From NCBI GenBank assembly GCA_037176845.1, contig JAYKXP010000046.1, positions 362,039 through 426,038 on the forward strand: 64,000 nucleotides of DNA, given 5' to 3'. The notes beneath the pieces are model-generated. The model searched no databases and was not told the origin of the DNA. It worked only from the letters and a program-made list of their open reading frames with translations. How positions within the stretch are numbered: the first letter of the stretch is position 1; each line of letters opens with the position of its first letter. This DNA is from Paramarasmius palmivorus (taxonomy: Eukaryota; Basidiomycota; Agaricomycetes; Agaricales; Marasmiaceae). The position numbers and the translations under genes are program-made. Shown here one piece after another: positions 45,009 through 56,565 of the stretch.

Positions 45009-47587
45009 ATGCATGCCCTCGATAAGTTCTGTGCACCGCCGCTAGATGGAACATCGTCCATCCCCGAGTTATACGACTGGCACAGGACACACAACCCCAC
45101 CCATCCAATATTCTGCTACCACGACCATGGCGCCATAAATTACATCACTTATTCACAGTTTTTTGACGCGTACAATCGAGCGGGAAATCTTATCGGGCAG
45201 GAACTACGCCTTGACTTCTCGCAGGATCGCAAGCATTACCCGACGATAGCCATACTCTCAACAGGGGGTGAGGGACCTCTACTATCTTTCTTGTCTCTTT
45301 TAATGATTGCCTCTTTTTCAGACACTGTGTCAACGTTCACTGTGCTTGTCGGCATGCTTCGGTTGGGAGTGATTCCCTTCCCGATTTCACCCAGGTTCTC
45401 TGCGCCTGTGATTGCGCATCTACTCCAGAAGGCCGGAGTTTCACATGTTTTCCTTAATGATGATTCGTGCCTACGAGCTCTTGTTAAGGATGCTGTCGCT
45501 ATCGCCACCCGCGGCAGGTCCCAGATCGAGGTTCGTGATCTTCCCAGTTACGATGCCATGTACACCGATACGTGGCCATCGCAACTTCCCGAGAGGGATT
45601 ACGACCGCTCGTCTACGGCTATGTTCGTTCATTCTTCTAGTAAGCCCAGATAGTTACGGTCCTGTTCCACTCTGACCCATGGTCAGATTCATCTTCCGAC
45701 TTTCCCAAGGCCGTGCCATGGACTATCCTAATGCAAATCCAACATGCTCGTATCCCTTGTAGGTTCACTTTAATCACGTCTTCCGGTTGCCTCGCCGACC
45801 TTTTTACTGCAGTGAAATCGCGTGAGCATAGTCTTGCAGGACAGATATTCAGCTGTCATAGCATTGAACTCTTTCATACGCTTGGGCTATTCTTTCTGTT
45901 TTGGACGGTAAATAGCTGACTTGCAAGGGTGATTATCTTCTAACTTCATTCCAGCCCGCAAGTGGTCTCGTCATAGCGACGTTTAAGCCTTCGTCTCCGG
46001 CGGTGCTCCCTTCTGCTGAGAATTGCTTTGATGGTCTTCGGGCCACACGGGCGGCTTATGCCTTGACGCATACCAGGTTCCTTGAGGTTAGTCGACAGCA
46101 CTATGCAAGCAATGACAATCTGAAAGAAGTCTATAGGTCTGGGCTACTGCCCATGACAAGGTTGAATATCTCAAAGGTCTGAAGGGCTTGGTGAGCTATG
46201 GTATGTTGGCTAAATAGAGATGTTACTCAACTTTCTATTCAAGCTGTCTGGAGGAAAGATTTTAAAACAGAACACTGGGGAGACGCTAGCGCGGCATGGG
46301 GTTCAGCTCTGCAACTGTTATGGGTCGTGAGTGTATACATTACCTTGAAGATCGAAGTCTAAATTGTCCATAGCACTGAAGCAGGCCAAATCAGTGCGAT
46401 TCCTACAGGTAGTCTTCCGATCCTCGTCTCTGTTCCATGACGTTGACACCGAGTTAGATGACCCCGGTGTAGACTGGGATTACTTTCAGCGCAATCCCCA
46501 GTGTAACATCGAATTTGTTGACCAGGGCGACGGGACATTTCATGCATTAGTTATTGTCGGTTTTAATCCGTCATTTGTTGTTGAGGTTTGATTGCTGATA
46601 CAAGCTTTAGCCGACAGAGGACCAAGCACCCAACTGCACAAATACCCAATGGCGGGGGCAGAGCGTATTTGCAACCGAAGATTTATTGATACCTCACCCA
46701 ACGAGGAAAGATTATTGGAAAGTACTGGGTATGTTGTCACAAGTATTCAATTTGTGCCAAAGTTTCTGATACCATCGCTATAGGTCGTATGGATGATCAA
46801 GTAATGCTAAGCTCGGGAGAAGTGGTGTGTTCTCAAAAACTATTGATCTTCGGTGTCAAATACTGATGGTCTCTTGCTCAGGTGAACCCTGTAAGATATG
46901 GTCAGTCTGTGCATGTACCGCCATTGGATCCTTATTCATCCCGTTTCAGAGAACCTGATTAATTCGAACCCCTACGTCCATTCATCATTGATATTCGGAC
47001 GTGCGAAGACCCATTTAGGGCTTTTGGTGGAACTTAACGATGCTACACGGTTTATCGGCCCTACCGCAGTAGAGGATGTCAAAAATCTGATATGGTGCGC
47101 TTGGGTACTCAGATCCACTGATAGATACTAACTATTTCTTTCTTAGGCCAACTCTGCAACGAGTGAATTCCATTTCACCAAGTTTCTGTCACATCTCGAG
47201 AAATGTATGCTTCGCTTGTCTATCTGGTCCCATTTCCTCACTGTGTTTGGGTAGATGATCATTTTCGTGACTAAAGACAAGCCACTCGTATACAACCCCA
47301 AGGGCTCACCAAAGCGCGCAAACGCCTTCCTCCAATACCAGGATGAAATCGACAGCTTGTACATGGGCACTATGGACCCATTCTTGGAACGCCATCCCGC
47401 TCAAAACCGCCAAACTCTGAGTTCCGCCAAGATCGAACATGAGGTTAACGTCGCCCCGCTAATACGAGCATTTAACGTCAACACGGACCGGGATCTCGTA
47501 ATTGGCTGGTCAGGCTATCTCGGACCTGTTCGTTCTCCTGCTGCAGAAGTTTTCATGTCTCCCGCGTCACCCCCAATCCTTGTTTAA
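45009..47587 (+). CDS. Lone adenylation (ANL) domain protein, resembling a truncated adenylate-forming reductase
   Basis: ATP-dependent carboxylate-activating enzyme related to basidiomycete A-T-R reductases. At least ten exons. Segments in phase: APPLDGTSSIPELYDWH; TVSTFTVLVGMLRLGVIPFP; ISPRFSAPVIAHLLQKAGV; the A3 loop VHSSNSSSDFPKAVPWT, where family members usually read SSGST/SGSTSFPK; SCHSIELFHTLGLFFLFWT; PASGLVIATFKPSSPAVLP; SGGKILKQNTGETLARHGVQ; A5 CYGTEAGQIS; A7-A8-like GRMDDQVMLSSGEVVNP; NPYVHSSLIFGRAKTHLGLL; A10-like VYNPKGSPKRANAFLQYQDE. It ends at PILV (47585-47587), where a carrier (DSL) and NAD-reductase domain would normally follow. Whether it is active is uncertain: the changed A3 loop binds ATP phosphates in the family. 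Confidence 0.75.
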
Positions 47588-48097
47588 GAACCGTGCCCAT
47601 GGAACGTTTTATCGAGTTTATTTGTATACCATAATTTCTGAGTAGTTTCCCGTACTTTGTACGAGTTACCTTGACCACGCTAATTGTACCTTCATCTGTC
47701 ATCTAGTAACGCTCATCTATTCGAACTCTATATCCAAAAGATCGTCACTGATAACATGATGCCAGGATCGTAGATATAATAATGCGTGATTGGAACTGCC
47801 GCTCATAAAAGGACCGGAACACCACAATTGTAAGTTACTGCCACAAGAGTTCATCTCGCCAGATTACCAGACAGTATCTCAGATAGGCACCAACCAAGAT
47901 CATCGCAGGACCAACGCGTCAAACCTGAACGTACTGACTCGGTTCAGTTTAGTTCGATGTTTAACTGGTCGTATGAGGTCGTATGTTCACATAAAGTGGT
48001 TGTCCGATCACCATTGCCCACAGGTTCCGTGCCCAGTGGGTTCTAAAAACATCATCTTACGGCACACAACACTATCTCGCTCAGGCTTTTCTGTACG
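47588..48097. other. Intergenic region
   Basis: About 510 bases between adenylation and methyltransferase genes, same strand. No gene or repeat recognised. Confidence 0.45.
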
Positions 48098-49986
48098 ATG
48101 TCAGGTCGCGAAACCGTCCAAGCACTTCTTCGTCTAATAAATGACTCTGCTGAAGCTGCTGTCGCAGAATACGAGGCATATGGTCACGACGTTCCCGGCC
48201 TTGATTCCACGAAGGTTCACCCTTTGGATTCAGCAGAAGATGCAGTAAAACTCAGGAAGGCTATACGAGTCCTCGAAGGCGCATGTGAGCAGCTGTGCGC
48301 TACGCTTGCTCCTCCGGCACATACCATAATCAATGTAAGTTGGATTGCGTTCATTTCCGTACGAACGATAATTTGATTGGGATCATTGCCAGCGTTCGCA
48401 AGCACTCGATTGGGCATGTCTCAATGTTGTTATTCAAGCTCGAGTTGCGGATATATTGGCCGACAAACCGCATGGTCTGGACATTGAGGAACTGTCTCAA
48501 GCGGTCAATATTCACAGCGGGAAACTCTCTCATATACTACGGTTGTTAGCGACGGAGAATATTTTCACTGAAGGTGCGTGCTGTATCAATGCTGAAGCGG
48601 TAGCGTCTAATCTAAGATGGATCACAGTTCGACCTAACGTCTTCGCCAATAATCGTTTATCTGTGTATCTTCAATCCACGAATGGAATATCTGCACTTGC
48701 CTATTGCCAGTCAGGTTATGGGCCTGTAGCAGCGATAGAACTGTATAACAACCTCACAGATCCTGAAACGGGACCCTCCTTTAGTCCTAATACATCTCCG
48801 TACATGGCCGCAGTGCGTAACGAGGGAATTGAGGGCACTTTTTTTAATTGGTTGATTACGCACGCAAGTAATCTCATCTACGACACAATTTCTAGTCACT
48901 AACGCGTGTTACGTTATGAATAGCCAACGGAAAGAGCTGTTGGTCCTTTTTATCTTGCGCTGTTCAACACCATTTATCAAAGATACTGCAGAAATTCGGA
49001 AAAGCCATGGTGGGCCTCGGAAATGTCATGAATACCCTTTCCATACTTCATCGTGAGTGATATCATCCCTGAATTCCACCATAAAAGACTGAACGAGGCG
49101 TTTAGACTACCCTTGGGGACAGTATTCAACGGTGTGCGACGTCGGCTCCGGAGTCGGCGCATTCTCGATGCCCCTCGCCAGGGCATTCCCACGTTTGAAT
49201 ATCACCCTCTTTGACCTGGACGAAACTATCGAGCAGGCAAAAGAGGCACGTCTCCAAGCGGCACACGAGAGAGAATCTCTGACATTCCTTCACAGCATTG
49301 GAAGCGAGAACTTCCTGAGGCCATTGAACAGTCTCGGGTCAATTTTATGGCCGGTAGTTTCTTTGACGAGCTCCCCGCGCGTAACCAGGACATTTACTAT
49401 GTGTGTCGTCAAAGATCCACATCTTTGTCCTGCGATGATCATTGATACTCTCCATTAGCTCAGAAATATTGTTCACAACTGGCCCGACACTCAAGCCGAG
49501 AACATTTATCGCACCGTCAGGAAAGCGATGGGGCCAAATAGCCGCCTGTTGATTCGTGCGTGATCTTGAGTGCGTTCCTCTACCATCTCATCAGTGTTAT
49601 CATCACAGATGACTACGTCCTGCCTCACATCAAACAAACGAAGGTCGAGACCGACTCCGTGGAAGTGGTATGCCTCCAAATTCTGATTAATGCCTTGGTT
49701 TTGATCATTGGCTGCTTAGGCACCGTATCCTCTTCTTCCCAATTATGGAGCGGGAGCCATTAGAGCCTATAATCAAGACATCACCATGCTCCTAACGTAT
49801 AACTCAAAGGAACGCACTCTGGATGAATCAGTAAAGTTTGCGTGAGCATCTATGATTTCTAGCTCCCGAGTCTCTTCAACGGCTCACCACTATCATTATT
49901 CCAGACGGGTGTTCGGTCTACACTTGCTGAAAGTATGGGATCTGGCAGAAGCTTCTGTCTTAGAATTCTGTTTAGATGATACATAG
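48098..49986 (+). CDS. SAM-dependent O-methyltransferase
   Basis: Plant/fungal-type small-molecule O-methyltransferase. Exon 48098-48334 (MSGRETVQALLRLINDSAEA) joins in phase to 48393-48573 (QALDWACLNVVIQARVADIL; winged-helix dimerisation domain LSQAVNIHSGKLSHILRLLA) and to an exon from 48628 (FANNRLSVYLQSTNG). Later: KFGKAMVGLGNVMNTLSILH; the SAM-binding loop VCDVGSGVGAFSMPLARAFP (glycine-rich motif I) followed by ITLFDLDETI; VNFMAGSFFDELPARNQDIY; NWPDTQAENIYRTVRKAMGP; LLIHDYVLPHI; and the C-terminal ARVFGLHLLKVWDLAEASVL, TAG at 49984-49986. The expected catalytic His would lie at the LRNILHNW-type segment, where the exon join (near 49460) is less certain. Acceptor unknown; likely tailoring step of the neighbouring pathway. 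Confidence 0.83.
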
Positions 49987-50421
49987 AGTCACGGAGGACC
50001 AGCAGATACCTGGGGCTTGGCAGGAGTTGTATATGATTTGATTTCGTACCGGAGTTGAGGACTCAGTACTCGGTCTTGAGAGGCTTGTATGAGACTTAAC
50101 TCGACCGCGAAGGTGTAGCTGTCGTCTAGTAAACGACGATTCAAGCTAAACCGGATCGAACCGGGCAATGAACCAAACTCTATCACGTGTTAAAACGTTA
50201 ACAGCCCATTCCTTCCCGCTTCCATGTTCCCTCTACAGAGGAAAGTTACACACTAGTAAGGACCCACACTTTTTGATCCTTGCTGTAATTGATAAGTATT
50301 CGTGCAGTGGTCCTATTCATGGAGCGGCGCTGGAAGATCACTTTACGGTGATGTCGCATCCAAAGGGTTCTCATATACGTTCAAGCTTTCTGGTGGATCC
50401 TTGACTCTTTATTTCAGTGCC
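49987..50421. other. Intergenic region
   Basis: About 435 bases between methyltransferase and transporter genes, same strand. Nothing recognised. Confidence 0.45.
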
Positions 50422-52391
50422 ATGTCGGACGCCGTATCCACTCCCAAAAGGTCTCAAGAGGACGTTTCAATTGCATCCATTCCCCTCGATGGCTATAAAT
50501 CCTTGGCTATTCTTCCCAGAGCTCAGAAGATAGTTTTGCTCATTTTCCTTTGCCTCGCTCAGTTCTTGGATACATATGCAAATTCCGCCTTGTTTGCAGC
50601 AATACCCCCCATTGCAGTGGAGCTGAACATCACGAATAGCGATTCGGTTTGGCTAATCAGTGGTTACCAACTGACCTTCGCCTCTCTACTCCTCGTAGTA
50701 CGTGTCACCCAGAATGTTTGTGGAAGCTTAGAATTGACGAGTTGTGTGACGCAGTGTGGACGAATAAGCGATCTTTACAACCCAAGTAAGTTTCTGCATA
50801 CTGCTATCTGGCATTACTTGTGCTAAGCTAATTTCTAGAGCTGGTCTTCCTTAGCGGGGCCCTCGCTATGGGTGGGTTTTCACTGGGTGCTGGTTTTGTG
50901 AGGCAGCAGGTACCACTCATCGTTCTGAGAGCTTTGATGGGCGTCGGTGAGCCGAAAACATCCTCAGATAGCACACTGTATTGACATCCTTTCCAGGTGC
51001 TTCCTTGACTGTTCCGTCCGCGCTATATATCATTATCCACATGTTCCCAGATCCTGGATCGCAATCAAAGGCGGTCGCGGTCTTCTCGGCGAGCGCTGCC
51101 ATCGGAAATGGTAGGCATTATCTCGATTCCCTAGTCTATTCCATATTCAATTTTTCAAAAGTAATCGGCTTACTGCTTGGAGCAATGATCGTCACGATTT
51201 CGACATGGCCTTGGGTCTTCTACTCGTTCGCGATGATATCTGCAATTATCTTTGTCGGGGTCGCAGTGCTCACCCCTTCTCCTCGCCGTCGGCACGTTTC
51301 TGCAATTGAGAAGGCGAAACGATTCCGAAGACTCGATCTCGTCGGTGTAACTATTCTCACTGGTAAGTGAACCCCGGTTTTCCGACTTCTGTTTGGTAAA
51401 CTATCTCATAGCCGGCCTTATACTGTTTATCTTCGGCGTGACGACTGGATCAGTAAACGGATGGAATACTGCTCGATGCCTAGCACCCCTTATCATCTCC
51501 ATCTTCCTCATTACAGGTTTCTTCTTCTGGGAGGCTCGTTTACCAGAGGATATGGCTGCGATGTAAGTTGCGCCGGTTTTCGCTACGAAAGCGAATCTGA
51601 ACCATTCAATAGCCCGCCAAATGTCTGGAAGTATCCGAACTTTGCAGTTCTCGTCATCTGTGGTGCAACCATGCCTTTTAACTGGTGGGGATCCGTACAG
51701 CTTCTCTTCTCGTGGATCTGGCAAAACGTGTATGGCTGGTCACCTATCATCGTCGCGCTTCGATTGTGAGTTCGAAGGCCGATGATATCTTATGTTTGTC
51801 TGACTTTATAACAGTCTTCCACTAGGATTACTGGGTTTTCCTGTCACAGCCATAGCAAACATTATGCAGCAGAACTTACCCTTGAAATGGGTCATCTTTT
51901 CAGGCCAAGTCGTTGGCATTGCTGGGACGCTACTTCTTCCATTCGCCGACTCGCCTGATCATTACTGGAGATTCGCGTTTCCTGGCTTCGCTCTTGGAAC
52001 TTCGGGTATGACTATCATATTCGCTACGGTCAAGTCGGTTTTTATATTCTTCCTCTTCTTGAACTAGACTGACGGTATTACCAGTATCGCCGTTTTTGCC
52101 GTGACGCCGCCCGAGAAAGCTGGTGTCGTAGGCTCCATATTCAACTCATTTTTGCAAGTCGGTTGTGCCGCTGGAACTGCTATAGTTACCTCGATTCAAA
52201 CTAGTGTCGACGAAACTCACGGTGGGCCTACTTCATGGGAAGGACGAGCTGCTGGCCTTTGGTTCTTGTTTGCGTTGCTCGCGGTCGATACGGTCTGTAT
52301 CTTGGTATTCATGCAGAACACCGTTTCTCCAGTGAAACAGAGCATGCCAGTAGTCGACGTAGAGATTGAGAGGCGTACTTCAGAATCATAG
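50422..52391 (+). CDS. MFS drug:H+ antiporter (DHA2-type)
   Basis: Multi-pass plasma-membrane exporter of the major facilitator superfamily, 14-helix style. Hydrophilic N-terminus MSDAVSTPKRSQEDVSIASI, then helices from IVLLIFLCLAQFLDTYANSA. After the first intron: GRISDLYNPKLVFLSGALAM (helix 2-3 loop motif A variant G-R-I-S-D), VLRALMGVGASLTVPSALYI, VIGLLLGAMIVTISTWPWVF (motif C-like, GxLLG), AGLILFIFGVTTGSVNGW, NVYGWSPIIVALRLLPLGLL, WVIFSGQVVGIAGTLLLPFA, EKAGVVGSIFNSFLQVGCAA, LWFLFALLAVDTVCILVFMQ. Seven or more exons, stop 52391. Sits among the accessory metabolic genes, consistent with export of the product or self-protection (inference). Confidence 0.88.
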
Positions 52392-53354
52392 GACTATCTT
52401 TGGACGTATCTGTGGCTATTTTGATGACCTCTGTTCTATACACCTATCTATCTTATCGACATCTCAGTCAAAGCTTTGAGGCCGTGTATTATGTAATCAT
52501 TTTCCCAAGGCGATTACTGTGACGACGTTCGCCAACTATCATGATAAGTATCCCTTTGGTATCCCTGCTTTGAGGCTTTGGGTACGTGCGGTGATATATT
52601 ATGTGTGTGGAAGTGGCATTCTATGGGTCAGGCTGCTGGTGCGTTACATTGAATTTCTCCGTAATGAACCTACCATGCTCATCTATCATGCACATCCTTG
52701 TGGGCTCATTTCACGGACCCAGCCGAACCGGATGCTATATTGATTACTCAGAGACCGAAAGACTGGAGCTGCATGTTTGCAGTGTACATCCAGCAATTTG
52801 GCGCAACCTGTATTCAATCATAATCCCGGTTCAAGCAACTCGATTCTATTGTCAATCCCGGCCTATCACGGATGCCTGATGCATGTCTACTGTGCCCCAA
52901 AGCGAGCTACGATATGTATAGGCATGTAAGTGAATTTAGGTTAATCTAGATGCTGTATTGACGGATTTGTTCCAGGCCACGCGGGATGTCGTAGTAAGTC
53001 TACGAGCCACATCAACGATGGTCGACATCGCAGCGGGACAACACTATACCACCTTTGATAAGACATTGCTATCAACTTTTCATTGAACTGCGAAAGCACC
53101 GATCTTTGCATCAGGTTCTCCCGCACCTCACACAGCTCAAGTGTTGGTACCGACTCGTTTAATGGTTCGGCTCGGCTTGCAGCGGAAAAGGTCTAGTTTT
53201 TCCTGTCTGGTACCACCCTATCTTTACTGAGATGGGAAATATCGCTCAGCGTTATGACACGCAGGACGTCAAACCGTTAATGAGCAACGGTTCTTAAGAA
53301 TCCGAACACATCGGGACTGCTCGACTACGCCATTTGACGTTCTTTGTGACCATC
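52392..53354. other. Intergenic region
   Basis: About 960 bases. Open frames 52519-52743 and 52601-52879 (+) and 52941-53126 (-) have no recognisable content. Holds the promoter of the monooxygenase gene. Confidence 0.45.
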
Positions 53355-55802
53355 ATGGAGGCCTCAGAATCATGGACGTTTCGTATCCCGACACTCGACA
53401 GGCTACAAGCATCACTCCCGGAACCTCTTGACGCAGCCCAGATCGCCAAGGATTGGTTTCACGCATTCACAGAGCGCATCCACGATGCCGATGCCACACT
53501 CCAGCTACTTTGCCCAGACGCGCTATGGAGAGATCTACTCGCTTTCACTTGGGACATGCGTACATTTGTCGGACAGGACAAGATTCGGCCGTTCTTGAAG
53601 GATCGAGTGGCGGGATCGAGTTTCGACAGATCCGAGATGACGAGCTTTGTTCAGCTGCAAAAGCCATTTCCTGACTTGGCCTGGATAGTAGCCATATTCC
53701 GATTCGAGGTAGAGGCTGGCGGATGTTGTGGTGTTTTCCGACTGGTGCCTACTGCATCCGGCGCCTGGAAGGCATTCACAATTTTCACGAGTCTGGATAA
53801 CCTGAGAGGCTTTCCCTACGAAGTTGGGGCTCTAAGGCGAAGTAACGTCGTCCCCGGCATCAGATGGTCACAGCACAGACGAGAGGAAGTGGATTGTAGG
53901 GATTCCGATCCCGTCGTCTTGATCGTAGGGGCGGGGCAAAGCGCACTCTCACTTGCAGCGCGACTGAAGTATCTCAAAGTTCATACATTGATGATAGAGA
54001 AGGATGCTCGTGTTGGAGACTCTTGGAGAAGACGCTACGATTCTTTGTGTCTCCATTTCCCAGTATGTGAGCCCATCCGAATTTGTGCATGTCGATATTT
54101 TGCTGATAGTACAGTCTTCCAGGGAACGATCATATGCCATATCTTCCGTTAGTTCGGCTTTTTTGCATCGAATGGACATCGCCTTACAATGTAACCAGTT
54201 TCCCACCGACATGGCCAGTGTATCCACCGTCACTAAAGGTAAAAAGAAAAAGTCGTGACCTAACTTCCCGTTGCTAAACTCTGCAGATGGCTGACTGGCT
54301 CGAAAACTATGTGAATACCCTTGAATTAAACGTCTGGACTTCTACAACAGTTTTGGATGCGGCCCAAGCCCAAGACAACACCTGGAACATCCGCGTTCAG
54401 AGGAGTGACAATTCCATTCGAAACCTTCGCGTGCGGCATCTCGGTCAGTTTTTCCTGTGGTTACTTTTCTGGCCGTTTTTTCAAGGTATTGTGTCAGTCA
54501 TGGCTACAGGAGTCGGTGACAATGTGCCGAATATACCCGAAATCCCTGGTTCTGGAATCTACAAGGGTCAAGTCATGCATTCAATATATTACAAGAGCCC
54601 ACAGGAGTTCATTGGGAAAAGAGTAACCGTCATAGGCGCAGGAAACTCTGGTATTTGCCCTCAACTTTTCCGAGTCCCCCTCACTGATTTTCACGCACCA
54701 ACTAGCACATGACATTTGTTCCGACTTAGCGCGAGAGGGTATTGGTGAGCTGGGCTCTCATCTTCTAGGAGACTAGTCTTGATATTCGGGATCTCAAGAC
54801 GTCACGATGTTCCAACGAGGCTCAACTTTTGTGATGAACATGGATAAACATTGGAAGTTCTTGGGCGGAGGTGCGAGCAGCATGTTTCGATCCAAGAAGC
54901 TCTCGACGACCTGACGTATACAAATGTTGCAGCCCTTTACAGAGAAGATGGGCCTCCCACGCACATTGCCGACTGTCTCTCTCAATCGATGCCCCATCTT
55001 CTTCAGGCGGGTGGAATTGCTCAGAGAGCCACAAAAGCTATATTAAAATCTCAGAGGTGATCGCTTTTGCCTTGCTAGTTTACGTATCTGATCAGATTCC
55101 GAAGTGACACGGTCGAGAAGCTGAAGGAGCGAGGTTTTCGTGTTGGCAGTGGCGTTAAGGAAGCAGGTGTGCTGCTCCAAATCAAGGAGCGAGGAGGTGG
55201 CCACTGCTTCGGTATGTGCCACTATTCGATTGAGTGTGATCTGGTGGTAACCTGGCACCTCAGATACCGGCTCTTGTCAGCTAATCATAGACGGCAAAAT
55301 CAAGGTCAAGAGCGACAGTCAAATACGATCTTTCTACGAAGAAGGAATAGAGTTTGATAATGGGAGTCGACTTGAATCTGACATTGTCATCTACGCAACG
55401 GGGTAGGTTCCAACCTTGTTTCATAAATTCGTTTCCATTTAATTATCTTGCAGAACTGGGGACATGCGGCAGAGCATCCGTCAGATATGCGGCGATAAGG
55501 TTGCTGACGAGTGTCCCCCGCTTATTGGGGTGAATGATGAAGGAGAAATGAACTGGTATCGCCAGCTATCAAGGATCGGATTGTGGTACATGGTCGGTAA
55601 GTCATACAGAATCTGTCGTTCACGAGACAGCTTTGTCTTACTCGTCGTTCAGGTCCATTCGCGTTGAATAGATTCTATTCCAATTTTCTGGCACTTCGTG
55701 AGCGTCCTTCTGTCAAAGATGGCTGACCGCTTATCTTGGCAAATAGAAATCAAAGCCATGGAAGAGAATGTTATGGGAGCACGCTACAGTATGGATCTTT
55801 AG
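53355..55802 (+). CDS. FAD/NADPH-dependent flavin monooxygenase (FMO-like)
   Basis: Start at MEASESWTFRIPTLDRLQAS (53355); the upstream open frame lacks an ATG. N-terminal ~180 residues form an SnoaL/NTF2-like extension common in fungal FMOs (QIAKDWFHAFTERIHDAD...). FAD-binding VLIVGAGQSALSLAARLK, then MIEKDARVGDSWRRRYDSLC; across introns DHMPYLPFPPTWPVYPPSLK and MADWLENYVNTLELNVWTST; MATGVGDNVPNIPEIPG; FMO-type block YKGQVMHSIYYKSPQEF; NADPH-binding VTVIGAGNSAHDICSDLARE; VTMFQRGSTFVMNMDKHW; DIVIYATGTGDMRQSIR; GLWYMVGPFALNRFYSN. Ends at MGARYSMDL with TAG 55800-55802; an alternative splice at 55780 would end at 55884. Likely oxidises nitrogen or a ketone (Baeyer-Villiger); substrate unknown. 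Confidence 0.88.
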
Positions 55803-56565
55803 ATTCAGAATACAACTAACTCAGTGTCTTGCACGCTTCGATGTAGTACGGAAGAATGATTACAACCTCGAGCCCTATAAGTGAGGCGATCTAAATTTTC
55901 CTGCACTCTTTATCAGAGCTTAGGCCAGCTACAAAATTGTTTCTGACCGGCAGGGCCAGTAATCAGTTCAACGCTCCACCAAATGAAAAAACATGGCTAA
56001 GCGGAAGAATGCGGGCGGAATTGGCCGGAGAACCCTGGACATTCTCACGTGCTCCATTCAAGCGAACCATGCCATTGGTTACCCCATGTAGTACTATCGC
56101 CACGATTACGGAGAAGAAACTAGCTCGGCTTGCTATATGGCTAAAGCGCTGATCACCAGATGGTTCAGGGAGCGAATCGTATTCTGGTCTTCCCGCCATC
56201 TGCCATCGAGGTCCTAGCGCGGGTAGGATACAGGTTCCGTGGGCTGTATCCCAGTTTTAAACTGGCCGTGGCAGTGATGTTTCACACTAGAATCAAACGC
56301 CGATGGGGGACCGTACGCGTCACGGTCATGTCTGGATACACTTGTCCACGAAACTAGCTCTATCCGCATCATTGGTTCCATTCATATCACATCATTCTGC
56401 ACCGAATGTTGGTCGTGATCATCACTCGATCGCCAAAGTCGGAACTCACGCACGACCAATATTCAAGCATCCGGACTTATATTCTGACCCACTCGTTTCG
56501 GAAACCTTTTCAAAGGGACCGCTACTTCACAAACATAGATTCTCTGATATCTTCTGGAATACACC
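55803..56565. other. Intergenic region
   Basis: About 760 bases between monooxygenase and DUF6534 genes. Open frames 55937-56152 and 56303-56581 (+) show no domain. Confidence 0.45.
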
